DNA of 64,000 nucleotides from Anaerolineales bacterium (GTDB lineage Bacteria > Chloroflexota > Anaerolineae > 4572-78 > J111), in NCBI GenBank assembly GCA_020634935.1, contig JACKAT010000013.1:1-64000 (forward strand). Direction: 5' to 3'. Under the pieces are notes generated by a model. The model was not told the origin of the DNA. It worked only from the letters and a program-made list of their open reading frames with translations, and ran no database searches. Of the stretch, positions 43,974 to 52,397 are shown in pieces; within the stretch, counting starts at the first letter, position 1; each line of letters opens with the position of its first letter. The translations under genes were made by a program, and so were the position numbers.

Positions 43974-44645
43974 CTAACCACGAGCGGCCTGAACCCAGGC
44001 CAGGCATTGCGCCGTTTTTCGGGCCAAGCTATCAAAATCGCGGTCGTGGATCACGTGCGCGGAGATCAACTTGCTGCCCATGCCAACCGCCGCCGCACCG
44101 GCCTTAATCCACGTCGCAATACTGGCTTCCGTCGCATCGACGCCGCCGGTGGGCATAAGCCGGTGCCAGGGACAGGGGGCCATCGCCGCTTTGATGAAGC
44201 CCGGCCCCCCAACCGACTCACCGGGGAAGATTTTGCAGATTTCGGCTCCGGCTTCTTCGGCCGTGGCAATCTCCGTTTCGGTGGCGCAGCCGGGTAGATA
44301 GGCGATCTTGCGCCGGTTACACAGCCGCGCAATCTCGAGGTTGAAATTGGGACCGACGATAAAGTTAGCCCCTCCGGCGATAAACAGCGCCGCTGTCGGC
44401 GCATCCTGAATGGAGCCGATGCCCAAAATGACCGCAGGATCGGCTTTGGCGAAGTGGCGAGCCAGGTCAACAAAGACCGGATAGGCCATCGAGCCGCGGT
44501 TGGTGAATTCGATCAGTTTAGCGCCCCCGGCGGCACAGGCGGCGACGACATCCACCGCCACATCGAGATCATCGTGGTAGAACAGCGGCAGCAAACCCGT
44601 AGCCAGCAGTTGGTTATAAACGTCAAGACGCATGACGTGAGCCAT
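43974..44645 (-). CDS. eda: KHG/KDPG aldolase
   Basis: Cleaves 2-keto-3-deoxy-6-phosphogluconate to pyruvate and glyceraldehyde 3-phosphate. About 223 residues from the ATG at 44645, which has AAAGGAAAA upstream; a TTG directly before it is not needed. The catalytic glutamate appears in LIEFTNRG and the Schiff-base lysine in CKIFPGE, with MPTGGVDATE (phosphate binding) later. Follows kdgK by about 20 bases on the same strand; together they convert KDG to glycolytic intermediates. Confidence 0.92.
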   Translation of the reverse strand: MAHVMRLDVYNQLLATGLLPLFYHDDLDVAVDVVAACAAGGAKLIEFTNRGSMAYPVFVDLARHFAKADPAVILGIGSIQDAPTAALFIAGGANFIVGPNFNLEIARLCNRRKIAYLPGCATETEIATAEEAGAEICKIFPGESVGGPGFIKAAMAPCPWHRLMPTGGVDATEASIATWIKAGAAAVGMGSKLISAHVIHDRDFDSLARKTAQCLAWVQAARG

Positions 44646-44666
44646 CAAAGTTTTCCTTTCTTGAGA

Positions 44667-45689
44667 TTATCGGCTGATCCGGCCGGAACCGTCGCCGGAC
44701 ATGAGGTGTTCAACTTCGGCGACGGTAACCAGATTGCTATCGCCGGGGATGGTGTGTTTGAGACAGGCCGCGGCGGTGGCGAAGCGCAAGGCGTAGGTCG
44801 GTTCGTCCGGCTTGCGACGCAGGCCGTAAATCAACCCGGCGGTAAAAGCATCGCCCCCACCAACCCGATCAATAATCGGCGTCAGGTCATAGCTCGGGCC
44901 GCTGTAAAAATGGCCGGCTTGCCACAAGGTGGCTGACCAGGTGTTGTGGCTGGCCGAATGGGACTCACGGGCGGTAAACGCAATGGTCGTCAGGTTGGGG
45001 CAGCGGGCCGCCAACTGCTCGGCCACGAGACGGGTTTGCTCCACCGGGTCGCCGGCTGGGTCGGGCGCGGTGATGCCAAACATCGTCTCAACTGTCTCCG
45101 GGTTACCCATAACGATCTCACCCATAGCGACCAGTTCGGGCATCACTTCGGCGGATGATTTGCCCCATTTCCAGAGCGCGTGCCGATAGTTGAGATCGCA
45201 GGAGATGGTTAACCCCAGCGAACGGGCTGTGGTGATGGCTTCACGGCAGGCCGCCGCCGCCCCCGGCGTAAGCGCCGGCGTAATGCCCGACCAGTGAAAC
45301 CAAGCGGCTTCCGCCAAAGCCGCTTGCCAATCGATCATACCCGGTTCGAGCGCCGCAAAGCTGGAACCGGCCCGGTCATAGATGACTTTACTGCCTCGCT
45401 GCGCGGCCCCTTTTTCAACAAAATAGATGCCCAAGCGATCACCGCCGCGCAGCACGTGATCGGTGCCGACGCGGTGCTGGCGCAAGGAGCCCAGGCAAGC
45501 TTCGGCCAGATCGTTGTCAGGTAAACGCGTCACATAGTCTGTAGACTCACCAAAATGAGCCAACGAGATAGCGACATTGGCTTCGGCACCCCCATAGATG
45601 ACTTCAAAGGTATGGGCCTGGGTAAAGCGTTCGAAGCCTGGCGGTCCCAGCCGCAGCATAATTTCACCAAACGTCACGATTTTTTTCAT
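44667..45689 (-). CDS. kdgK: 2-keto-3-deoxygluconate kinase (PfkB family)
   Basis: Phosphorylates KDG to KDPG with ATP. The 340-residue sugar kinase has the PfkB N-terminal GGAEANVAISLAHFG substrate segment and the C-terminal anion hole/catalytic motif VGGGDAFTAGLIYGL. Length is normal for KdgK. AAAGGAC precedes the ATG. First gene of the kdgK-eda operon, whose former third member is a pseudogene. Substrate choice rests on the neighbour eda. Confidence 0.88.
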   Translation of the reverse strand: MKKIVTFGEIMLRLGPPGFERFTQAHTFEVIYGGAEANVAISLAHFGESTDYVTRLPDNDLAEACLGSLRQHRVGTDHVLRGGDRLGIYFVEKGAAQRGSKVIYDRAGSSFAALEPGMIDWQAALAEAAWFHWSGITPALTPGAAAACREAITTARSLGLTISCDLNYRHALWKWGKSSAEVMPELVAMGEIVMGNPETVETMFGITAPDPAGDPVEQTRLVAEQLAARCPNLTTIAFTARESHSASHNTWSATLWQAGHFYSGPSYDLTPIIDRVGGGDAFTAGLIYGLRRKPDEPTYALRFATAAACLKHTIPGDSNLVTVAEVEHLMSGDGSGRISR

Positions 45690-46219
45690 AACAGAGGCTG
45701 TCCTTTGTAACTAAAGCTCTGAAGCGTCAAAGTTTACCTTGACCTGGCCGCGATTGACAAAGCCAGTTTTGTCGCTCCGACACCTTTTTTATTGAGGACT
45801 TGGAGCGTCAAAGTTTACTTTGACCTGGCCACGATTGACAAGGAAAACGCAAGAAAGGCATCACCCGTGAGTTTACTCGAAATAGTCCTTGATGTCGATA
45901 ATTTTATGCTCGTTTTCGAGACCTGGTTCAAACAGCCCGCTTGCAGGTCTGTCAACACCCCCGCTCCAAATTCCCGAACTTCATCAGTTACAATAACCAA
46001 AAGGATGCGTCTCAGCAGCCGGCCGTTTGCTCAAGCGAAGGCCCAGTACCAGCAGCGCCAAAGCGGGGCGCTGTGCGCCAGCGCTTGATGAAAATTCTGG
46101 CGCAGACGGTCAGTTTCGGGTATAGTTAGAGGTCCCTACTCGCTAATTTATGGTTATATGCCTGTGTCGCTCAAACCGCCCACTGTAGGAGTTCTTGGTC
46201 TGGTTGTATTGATATTCCC
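45690..46219. other. Gap with two CAAAG-type palindromes
   Basis: Two direct copies of the GGAGCG/TCAAAG palindrome family: 45723-45778, nearly complete, and 45802-45842, truncated. The bases from 45850 to 46219 show no recognisable gene. Confidence 0.6.
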
Positions 46220-48499
46220 ATGACGCATAAAAACATCCCTTTAACCGACGTTGAAAAAATCCGCCGCTTGCCGTGGCTGGTCGCCGGCGACTCGCTCAAT
46301 ACCGCCTTTTTCCTGCTCACCTTTAGCGGCTCCGTTTTCATTCTATTTCTAAATGAGTTGGGGCTGGATGCGGCCCAAATCGGCGTGATGCTATCGCTGG
46401 TGCCGCTGGCAGGTATTGTCGCCCCCTTTATGGCGCCTTGGGTGGGCCGCTATGGCTACAAACGCACCTTCATTACCTTTTGGGGTATCCGCAACTTTGT
46501 CTTTGCCCTAATGCTGTTGACGCCGCTAATTCTGGGGCGATTCGGCGAGCAAAAGGTTTTCTTTTGGGTGGCCGGCATCATCCTTGTCTTTGCCCTATGC
46601 CGGGCCATTGCCGAAACCGGCAGCTATCCCTGGCGCAAAGAAGCGGTACCCGACGCCATCCGGGGCAAGTTCATCGCCCTGAATAGTATGAGCACTACCG
46701 TGGCCGGGATTTTGGTGACAGTCGGGGCTAGCTACGTCATCGACATTGGCGACGGCCTGAGCCGGTTTATGATTTTGATGACCACCGGCATCACCATTGG
46801 CCTGATTTCGCTGTGGGTTTACGCCCAAGTGCCGGGCGGCGCCAAAAAGCCCTCCAGCGCCGAAACCGCCAGCCACGTCCAGGGTATGAAACAAAGCTTG
46901 CGCGACGGCAATTTTGTTCGCTTTCTCATCTCTCTGGGGCTGATTACCATTGGCGCGACGGCCGTTATCTCTTTTGTGCCGCTCTTTATGACCGAACAGG
47001 TGGGTCTTAGCGATGGTAACGTAGTGCTGCTCAGTGTGGGTACCTACCTGGGCGCGTTGGTCTCCTCCTACTGGTGGGGTTGGGTCGCCGACCGCTATGG
47101 CAGCCAGCCAATTATGCAGTTCAGCATCATCATCCTGCTGCTGCTGCCGCTGGGCTGGCTGTTGGTGCCCCGCTATAGCGCTTACAGCCTGCCCATCGCC
47201 TTTTTCATTGCGTTTGTAACCGGCATCGGCACCTTAGCTTGGCAAATTAGTTGGGTCCGGTACCTGTTTGTCAACGTGATGCCGCCGGATAATTCCAGTC
47301 CTTATTCGGCGGTCTACTATGCCTGGTTTGGTTTTGTCAGCGGGTTAGGGCCGCTGCTGGTAGGCCAACTCCTCACGCTGATGAGCCAATTGCAGGTCGA
47401 TTTCTGGCTGCTGCACATCGATCCCTATACGCCGGTCTTCGGGTTGAGCCTTCTCCTACTGCTTACCGGACTGGTGACTATTAGCCGCCTGCGCGGCGAC
47501 GGCGCGACTCCGTTTCGGCGGCTGGCCGGGATGTTCTTGCGCGGCAATCCCATCCGCGCCCTGGAGTCGCTGGTGCAGTATAATTTTGCCGCCAGCGAAG
47601 ACACCCGCATGGCCACCACCGAACGTATGGGGGATGCCGGCAATCCGCTCAGCACCTTCGAACTCATCGAAGCCCTTAAAGACCCCAGCTTCAACGTCCG
47701 CTACGAGGCCATCCATGCGATTGGCCGGATGCCGCCGGAGCCAGAGCTGGTCGAGGCCCTGCTAGCGGCCCTGGATGAAGGCAAGTCGGAGTTGAGTTTT
47801 GTCATCACCCGCTCATTGGGCCGGCTGGGCGATCCCCAGGCCATCGAGCCGTTGCGCCGCCTGCTGTTTTCCGGTTACCACCTGCTGGAGGCCAACGCGG
47901 CCCGCGCTCTGGCGATGCTGGGCGACCATGACAGCGTTCCGCCTATTCTGGAAAAGTTCCAGGCCGAACCTAACCGGGTGCTGAAAATTGCCTACGTCTC
48001 GGCGCTGGGGCAGTTGGGCGTGGTTCAGGCCGTCCCGGACATATTCGCCCTACTGCGCCAAACCCGCAATGAGACCTACCGGGCCGAAATCGGGCTGGCG
48101 CTGGCCCGCATTGCCGGCGAAGAAACCTATTACATGCAGCACTGGCCCTCCTTAAAAGGCAGTACCACCACCGCCACCGCCCAGGCCATATTAGCCTTGC
48201 AGAAAACAATGGCTTCAGCCCGGCAGGAACAACTAGCCCGGCAGATGGACCCCTGCGCCGCCGGCTTTGCCCAAGGCGACCTCGCCGCCGGGGCCAGGCA
48301 ACTGCACACTATCATCAAAACCCTGCTGCCCGTCCTGCCGGCGGAACCACCCACCGCCATTCTGGCCGAGTGCGCCACCGATCTGGCCCACTTCGACCCC
48401 GATCGGTTAGAAGTCATTTTGTTGTCGCTGCACACGCTGGATATCGCCCTGCGCCAAATCGGGCAGCCGCTTCCCCCACATGAACTATCATCAATATAG
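46220..48499 (+). CDS. MFS transporter fused to HEAT repeats
   Basis: 759 residues. The first about 425 form a 12-helix major facilitator domain. The remaining 330 are soluble, with about five HEAT-like helical repeats (for example FELIEALKDPSFNVRYEAIHAIGRM, SFVITRSLGRLGDPQAIEPLRRLL, EANAARALAMLGDHDSVPPILEKF and KIAYVSALGQLGVVQAVPDIFALL). HEAT repeats usually bind proteins, so the tail may gate the transporter or recruit a partner on the cytoplasmic face. Substrate unknown. Single gene between repeat-rich gaps. Confidence 0.85.
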   Translation: MTHKNIPLTDVEKIRRLPWLVAGDSLNTAFFLLTFSGSVFILFLNELGLDAAQIGVMLSLVPLAGIVAPFMAPWVGRYGYKRTFITFWGIRNFVFALMLLTPLILGRFGEQKVFFWVAGIILVFALCRAIAETGSYPWRKEAVPDAIRGKFIALNSMSTTVAGILVTVGASYVIDIGDGLSRFMILMTTGITIGLISLWVYAQVPGGAKKPSSAETASHVQGMKQSLRDGNFVRFLISLGLITIGATAVISFVPLFMTEQVGLSDGNVVLLSVGTYLGALVSSYWWGWVADRYGSQPIMQFSIIILLLLPLGWLLVPRYSAYSLPIAFFIAFVTGIGTLAWQISWVRYLFVNVMPPDNSSPYSAVYYAWFGFVSGLGPLLVGQLLTLMSQLQVDFWLLHIDPYTPVFGLSLLLLLTGLVTISRLRGDGATPFRRLAGMFLRGNPIRALESLVQYNFAASEDTRMATTERMGDAGNPLSTFELIEALKDPSFNVRYEAIHAIGRMPPEPELVEALLAALDEGKSELSFVITRSLGRLGDPQAIEPLRRLLFSGYHLLEANAARALAMLGDHDSVPPILEKFQAEPNRVLKIAYVSALGQLGVVQAVPDIFALLRQTRNETYRAEIGLALARIAGEETYYMQHWPSLKGSTTTATAQAILALQKTMASARQEQLARQMDPCAAGFAQGDLAAGARQLHTIIKTLLPVLPAEPPTAILAECATDLAHFDPDRLEVILLSLHTLDIALRQIGQPLPPHELSSI

Positions 48500-48871
48500 C
48501 CCATCTGCTTGGGCTTAATCATCCAGCTTAGGAATAATACTTTAGGATCTAACCAGTTGACTTCTCGCCCAAAAAACAAGAAGTTGAGCTGGAAAATTAA
48601 ACGCAAAGGGCGCAAATGACGCTAAAGTCGCCAACGCTTTTTATATTTCCATTTGCGGCTCTTGCGCCTGTAGCGTCTTTAGCGTTAAATTCTTTTTGGT
48701 TCTGGCTCCGCCAGGTTATGACTTACGCCGTTTGTAGAATAATTTACTAAATTGTTCCGAATTTTGGGCAGACTCATGGCGCAAATTGGCAATTTACACT
48801 ACAAAATCGGACATTTGCGTAAGTCCTGAGCCAAAGGAGTGGAGTATCTCACGCCAACAGCTTAAGGCCAC
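48500..48871. other. Gap with two palindromic elements
   Basis: 48597-48690 is a palindrome with arms ATTAAACGCAAAGGGCG and CTTTAGCGTTAAAT. 48718-48827 is a TIR-type element listed separately. Nothing gene-like. Confidence 0.65.
48718..48827. repeat. TIR-type palindromic element, copy 5 (AATTTGCTAAATT core)
   Basis: TATGACTTACGCC and GCGTAAGTCC are the outer ends. The core pairs TTTGTAGAATAATTTACTAA with the inverse around GCAATTTACACTACAAA. The same core, with other end variants, is in copy 6 at 53491. Confidence 0.75.
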
Positions 48872-49498
48872 TTACGTCTTTGCCAACGACAGCCCCAATT
48901 CGCTCAGCGCCGAGCGAGTGGTTTCAAGGCTGGTGTGATAGACGCCGTGCAGCCCCAAGCCGCCGGCCACCTCCACAAACATCGACCGGTCTTCGATATA
49001 AGCCACTTGCTCCGGCTGCACCTGGGCGATATCCAGGGCGATGCGGTAAATATCCGGGTCCGGCTTGCGATAATGGACAAAACAAGATGAGATAAAAAAG
49101 TCGATGAACTGACCTAACTCAAACGTCTTAATTCGGTACACGGTCAATTCTCGTCCCTCGTTGCTGACCGCCGCAATTTTGAGCTGATAGCGGTCTTTGA
49201 GCTGGCGAATGAGATCAATCATAGCCAGGTAGGGCTGGGATTGAGCGAACATAAACGCTTTGAACGCCTCCCGCGAAAAAGAGCGATCTTGATAGAAAAT
49301 GACCCGGTTCAGATATTCGTCCAGACTAATTTTGCCCTCTTCGTAGGTGTCGAACGTCAGGTGATGCCGCTCGTTCATATCGTCGTAATCCAACCCGAAC
49401 GTTTGAGCCGCCTCTTGGCGCATATGATGATCCCACCCATTCGTAAGTAAGACCCCGCCAATATCCAGGAACAACGTCGTAATCGATGAAGTGGCCAA
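48872..49498 (-). CDS. HAD-superfamily hydrolase
   Basis: 208-residue haloacid-dehalogenase-like phosphatase. Motif I is LFLDIGGVL (nucleophile aspartate; the usual second aspartate is glycine, as in YihX-like and epoxide-hydrolase-N-type HADs). Motif II is AAVSNEG and motif III/IV lie in HYRKPDPDIYRIAL and VAYIEDRSMFVE. The start is TTG at 49498 because a strong GGGAGG lies eight bases upstream and no in-frame ATG suits the conserved N-terminus. Substrate unknown. Confidence 0.87.
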   Translation of the reverse strand: MATSSITTLFLDIGGVLLTNGWDHHMRQEAAQTFGLDYDDMNERHHLTFDTYEEGKISLDEYLNRVIFYQDRSFSREAFKAFMFAQSQPYLAMIDLIRQLKDRYQLKIAAVSNEGRELTVYRIKTFELGQFIDFFISSCFVHYRKPDPDIYRIALDIAQVQPEQVAYIEDRSMFVEVAGGLGLHGVYHTSLETTRSALSELGLSLAKT

Positions 49499-49535
49499 TT
49501 GAGGTACCTCCCTTTAAGTTCCACTGTATCTATTC

Positions 49536-49617
49536 AGGTGACTGGCACTTTGGCTCAAATCGAGAGCGCTGGGTGTAATATAACGCTGCAATTACGGCGA
49601 TAAAGTGCCAGTCACCT
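49536..49617. repeat. AGGTGAC palindrome, single copy
   Basis: AGGTGACTGGCACTTT pairs with AAAGTGCCAGTCACCT. It is the free-standing form of the core found inside TIR elements 27147 and 28793; another free copy is at 55254-55337. Confidence 0.85.
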
Positions 49618-49644
49618 CATCGGCTGAGTAAATACGTTCCACTT

Positions 49645-50676
49645 TTAATTTTCTATAACCTTAGCCTCAACCACCTCCGGCTCAGGAAAGGGCGGCAGGC
49701 CCATCAGCCGGCGGCGGACATAAATCCCCACAATCTTGGCGGTGGCAATCAGCGGGATAATGATAATTACCCCCAGGACGCCGCCATAGGCTAGCCCGCC
49801 TACCAGCCCCACCAAGACCACGCCCGGATGGAGCTGCAGGCTCTCGCCAAAAAAGTAAGGGCGAACAATAACGTTATCGATATTCTGGACGATGAGGTAG
49901 ACGACCAGCAGCAGCACCACCAGGCCAATCGGCGAGAGCGGCAGCAAGCCGCTGCGAAACAGCCAGACCACCACAAACATACTGCTGCCCAACAAGGCGA
50001 AAAAGATAGCAAAGATGATAAGCTGCGCCCGCAGAAACAGCCGCCAGACCTGGTCGATCTCGTCCACTAACAGGTGAATTTCCGGCTGGTAGTCCGGCGG
50101 AAACAGCTCCACCAGCCAGGGCTTGATTTTAGGCCCGTCCACCAGGAAATAGTAAAACGTCGCCACAATGGTCAACGCCCATAACAAATTGGTGCTAACC
50201 CCTAACAGGGTACTAAATGCGCCGCCGGGAATACTGGACAACGCGCTGCTGCCGCTTTGAGCGATATTGTCGATAATGGCCAGGGGTTGCAGATGCAGCC
50301 CAAACAGCCTGATCGGCTGGGTCAGCCAGCCCTGTAGCAGCGCGATGGCTTTCAGGAAATCATCTTGCAGGTTGAGGTATTGGTTATAAGCCACCGTACT
50401 CAACAGCGCCGATATCCCGACCAGCAGAGCCATAAGCACGCCGTAAACCAGCCGGGCCGACCACAACCGGTTGAGCCGGGTGCGGCGTTCCAACCCCCGC
50501 ACCAGCGGATCGAACAGGTAGGCCAGCAGGCCCGCGGCCATAACCGATTGAACCAGCGGATTGATGGCCATGAACAGCCACACCAGGCCAATAAGACCGG
50601 CCACCATCACCAAGATACGGGTTGTGCGAGACCAGGGTTTAGCAAACAAGGCAAACGCCTCCGCTCCATTCAACAT
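49645..50676 (-). CDS. AI-2E family membrane transporter/permease
   Basis: 343 residues, about eight membrane helices, of the AI-2E/PerM/UPF0118 family, which includes quorum-signal exporters, Na+/H+ antiporters and permeases of unknown function. Typical segments include FLVDGPKIKPWLVELFPPDY and the C-terminal VVYLIVQNIDNVIVRPYFFG, followed by LHPGVVLVGLVGGLAYGGVLG. Specific substrate cannot be called. Stands alone. Confidence 0.87.
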   Translation of the reverse strand: MLNGAEAFALFAKPWSRTTRILVMVAGLIGLVWLFMAINPLVQSVMAAGLLAYLFDPLVRGLERRTRLNRLWSARLVYGVLMALLVGISALLSTVAYNQYLNLQDDFLKAIALLQGWLTQPIRLFGLHLQPLAIIDNIAQSGSSALSSIPGGAFSTLLGVSTNLLWALTIVATFYYFLVDGPKIKPWLVELFPPDYQPEIHLLVDEIDQVWRLFLRAQLIIFAIFFALLGSSMFVVVWLFRSGLLPLSPIGLVVLLLVVYLIVQNIDNVIVRPYFFGESLQLHPGVVLVGLVGGLAYGGVLGVIIIIPLIATAKIVGIYVRRRLMGLPPFPEPEVVEAKVIEN

Positions 50677-51043
50677 AGTTAGTGGGCTGTTGCCAATATC
50701 TTGGCAGCTCAGGCCCCAATAGAGAATTATACCTGTATCTGGCTGGCCCGCAGAATTCTGAAGCGAGAATTATGAGGAATGAAGGTGAACCGAAGCGACC
50801 AATTTACGCTGCGTTCGAAATTCATTGATAGGGTTGATGAGTCCACCGCCCAAATCACCCTGGATCAGCTTCACCTGAATAGCGCTGTTCTCCCCCTTTT
50901 CATCCGCCGCTCTATGGGTTATAATCCGACCTATTGAGCACGACAGGCCAAGTCGCTGACTTGGCCCGCCCCGAACAAATCAACGAATTGCCGTAAGACA
51001 AACTTAAGTTTGTCCGACATCTTATTTTCAAGGGAGACCAAGG
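50677..51043. other. Leader region before the ABM-like gene
   Basis: A perfect-type palindrome copy lies at 50993-51018 (GTAAGACAAACTT half, one mismatch pair). A repeat-derived ATTTTCAAGGGAG at 51024-51036 supplies the Shine-Dalgarno. A TATAAT at 50920-50925 could be the -10 of a promoter with a poor -35. No gene. Confidence 0.55.
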
Positions 51044-51340
51044 TTGATCAGAGTAACCTATCGCTGGAAAGTCAAAAAAGAGGACGAAGCCCAATTCAAA
51101 GCCGCCTGGGCCGCGACAACGACCGCCATCCGAGCCAGCACGCCGGGCGCGCGCGGCAGCGTGATGCTGCAAAGTCACCAAGACCCGACGCAGTTCATCA
51201 CCATGGCCCGTTGGGACACATTGGCCGATTGGCAAGCCTTTTGGGGCGCGGCCAAGCCCCTGGCAATGGAAACCATGCACACCCTGGCCGAGCGGCTGTC
51301 CGTCGAAACGTTCGAAGAGATAGACGATTACACCGTATAA
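51044..51340 (+). CDS. ABM-superfamily monooxygenase-like protein
   Basis: 98-residue dimeric alpha-beta barrel protein of the antibiotic-biosynthesis-monooxygenase-like group. It shows IRVTYRWKVKKEDEAQFKAAW, then SVMLQSHQDPTQFITMARWDTLADWQAFW, the usual strand-helix pattern. The start is TTG at 51044, eight bases after the repeat-derived AAGGGAG. Such proteins may be cofactor-free oxygenases or stress proteins; no substrate evidence. A CAAAG-type palindrome (51344-51366) separates it from the acetyltransferase. Confidence 0.8.
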   Translation: MIRVTYRWKVKKEDEAQFKAAWAATTTAIRASTPGARGSVMLQSHQDPTQFITMARWDTLADWQAFWGAAKPLAMETMHTLAERLSVETFEEIDDYTV

Positions 51341-51379
51341 ACAGGAGCGACAAAGCTGGCTTTGTCAAAGCATACTTCT

Positions 51380-51898
51380 ATGAAAATTCTAGAAACCAAC
51401 AGACTAACCCTAAGACATTTCCTACCGGACGACCTGGACGCCCTGTTCGCCCTCTACAGCGACCCCCAGGTGCGACACTACTTTCCCGAAGGCACGCTAA
51501 CCTACGCAGAAACAAAAGAAGAGCTGGAATGGTTTCTCAACGGCCATCCCCGCCATCCCGAATTGGGGCTGTGGGCCACCATTTATAAAGAAAACAATCA
51601 ATTTATCGGGCGGTGTGGTTTGCTGCCCTGGACCATTGACGGGCAGTTTGAAGTGGAAGTGGCCTACATGCTGGCCAAAGAGTACTGGGGCCAGGGCTTA
51701 GGCGTCGAGGCTGCCCAGGGGGTGCTGGCTTATGGCTTTGACACGTTAGGGCTTACCCGCCTCATCTGCCTCATCGACCGCGACAACGCGGCCTCCATCA
51801 ACGTCGCCCAGAAAATCGGAATGACCTTTGAGAAAGAGGGCCGCGACGAACAGGGGCCGTTTCTGTTGTATTCAAGACACAAGCTAACCCACCCCTAA
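51380..51898 (+). CDS. GNAT-family N-acetyltransferase (RimJ/RimL-like)
   Basis: 172 residues from the ATG at 51380. A TTG at 51362 lies inside a palindromic repeat and is unlikely. The N-terminal ETNRLTLRHFLPDDLDALF and acetyl-CoA-binding YWGQGLGVEAAQGVLAYGF are those of the RimJ/RimL-type Acetyltransf_3 group, which modify N-terminal or other amines. Substrate unknown. Confidence 0.88.
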   Translation: MKILETNRLTLRHFLPDDLDALFALYSDPQVRHYFPEGTLTYAETKEELEWFLNGHPRHPELGLWATIYKENNQFIGRCGLLPWTIDGQFEVEVAYMLAKEYWGQGLGVEAAQGVLAYGFDTLGLTRLICLIDRDNAASINVAQKIGMTFEKEGRDEQGPFLLYSRHKLTHP

Positions 51899-51960
51899 AC
51901 CTTTTCGAAAACCTTCGGTTGAATCGGCAGCACCGGAATGGTGAATGATGAAGGGAAAAA

Positions 51961-51983
51961 GGAGCGACAAAGCTTGCTTTGTC
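51961..51983. repeat. Short CAAAG palindrome (GGAGCGACAAAGC)
   Basis: GGAGCGACAAAGCTTGCTTTGT, with ACAAAGC exactly inverted; a half-length member of the family at 43606, 51344 and 62554. It sits between the convergent GNAT and ParB-like genes. Confidence 0.75.
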
Positions 51984-52020
51984 AAAAGGTAAAATGCGTA
52001 GATGCTCTATGACCAAGGCT

Positions 52021-52287
52021 TTACGGGTAGTTTGATACAACCTCTTCCACCGGAATAACAATGTCCACGCCGGTTTTCTTATAATGCTGATAAGCCGCTG
52101 TTATCCGATGCCCGCCATCCACCAAACCGTACGACTTACCACAGCCGCAGCGCACAACTTTTATAGCGTTATTGATACTGGGCTTCACCCGTAGTGAGGA
52201 AAGAATGGTTTTGAGGCGGTCATCATTGCCGCGCACCCAATCGATAGGGGTGTTAATCAATTCGCTAACCGGCACATATTTAATCAT
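52021..52287 (-). CDS. Small ParB/sulfiredoxin-like domain protein
   Basis: 88 residues from the ATG at 52287 (GGAGAAGGTGACG upstream; a GTG at 52293 is too close to that site). The core shows VPVSELINTPIDWVRGNDDRL and the ParB-fold signature YGLVDGGHRITAAY. This isolated ParB-like nuclease/CTPase fold lacks the DNA-binding helix-turn-helix of plasmid partition proteins, so partition is unlikely. Its leader is a repeat block on the minus strand (52317-52392). Confidence 0.75.
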   Translation of the reverse strand: MIKYVPVSELINTPIDWVRGNDDRLKTILSSLRVKPSINNAIKVVRCGCGKSYGLVDGGHRITAAYQHYKKTGVDIVIPVEEVVSNYP

Positions 52288-52316
52288 CGTCACCTTCTCC
52301 TCTATAAATAGAGGCT

Positions 52317-52392
52317 GTAGGACAAACTTAAGTTTGTCCTACAGCGTTTCATTCTCGGTGTCGTCTCAAATGAGACATCAGACTCCTTTACA
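52317..52392 (-). repeat. UTR repeat block: 26-bp palindrome plus ATTTTCA-type element
   Basis: Reading on the minus strand toward the ParB-like gene: an AAAGGAGTCTGATGTCTCATT element with ATGAAAC end (52346-52392), then the perfect palindrome (52317-52342). The order matches the blocks before 33128 and 62727. Confidence 0.75.
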
Positions 52393-52397
52393 ACCAA

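Noticed and set aside
52021..52287. Plasmid partition ParB
   Set aside because: Only the small ParB-like fold is present, with no helix-turn-helix, no ParA and no parS-like site.
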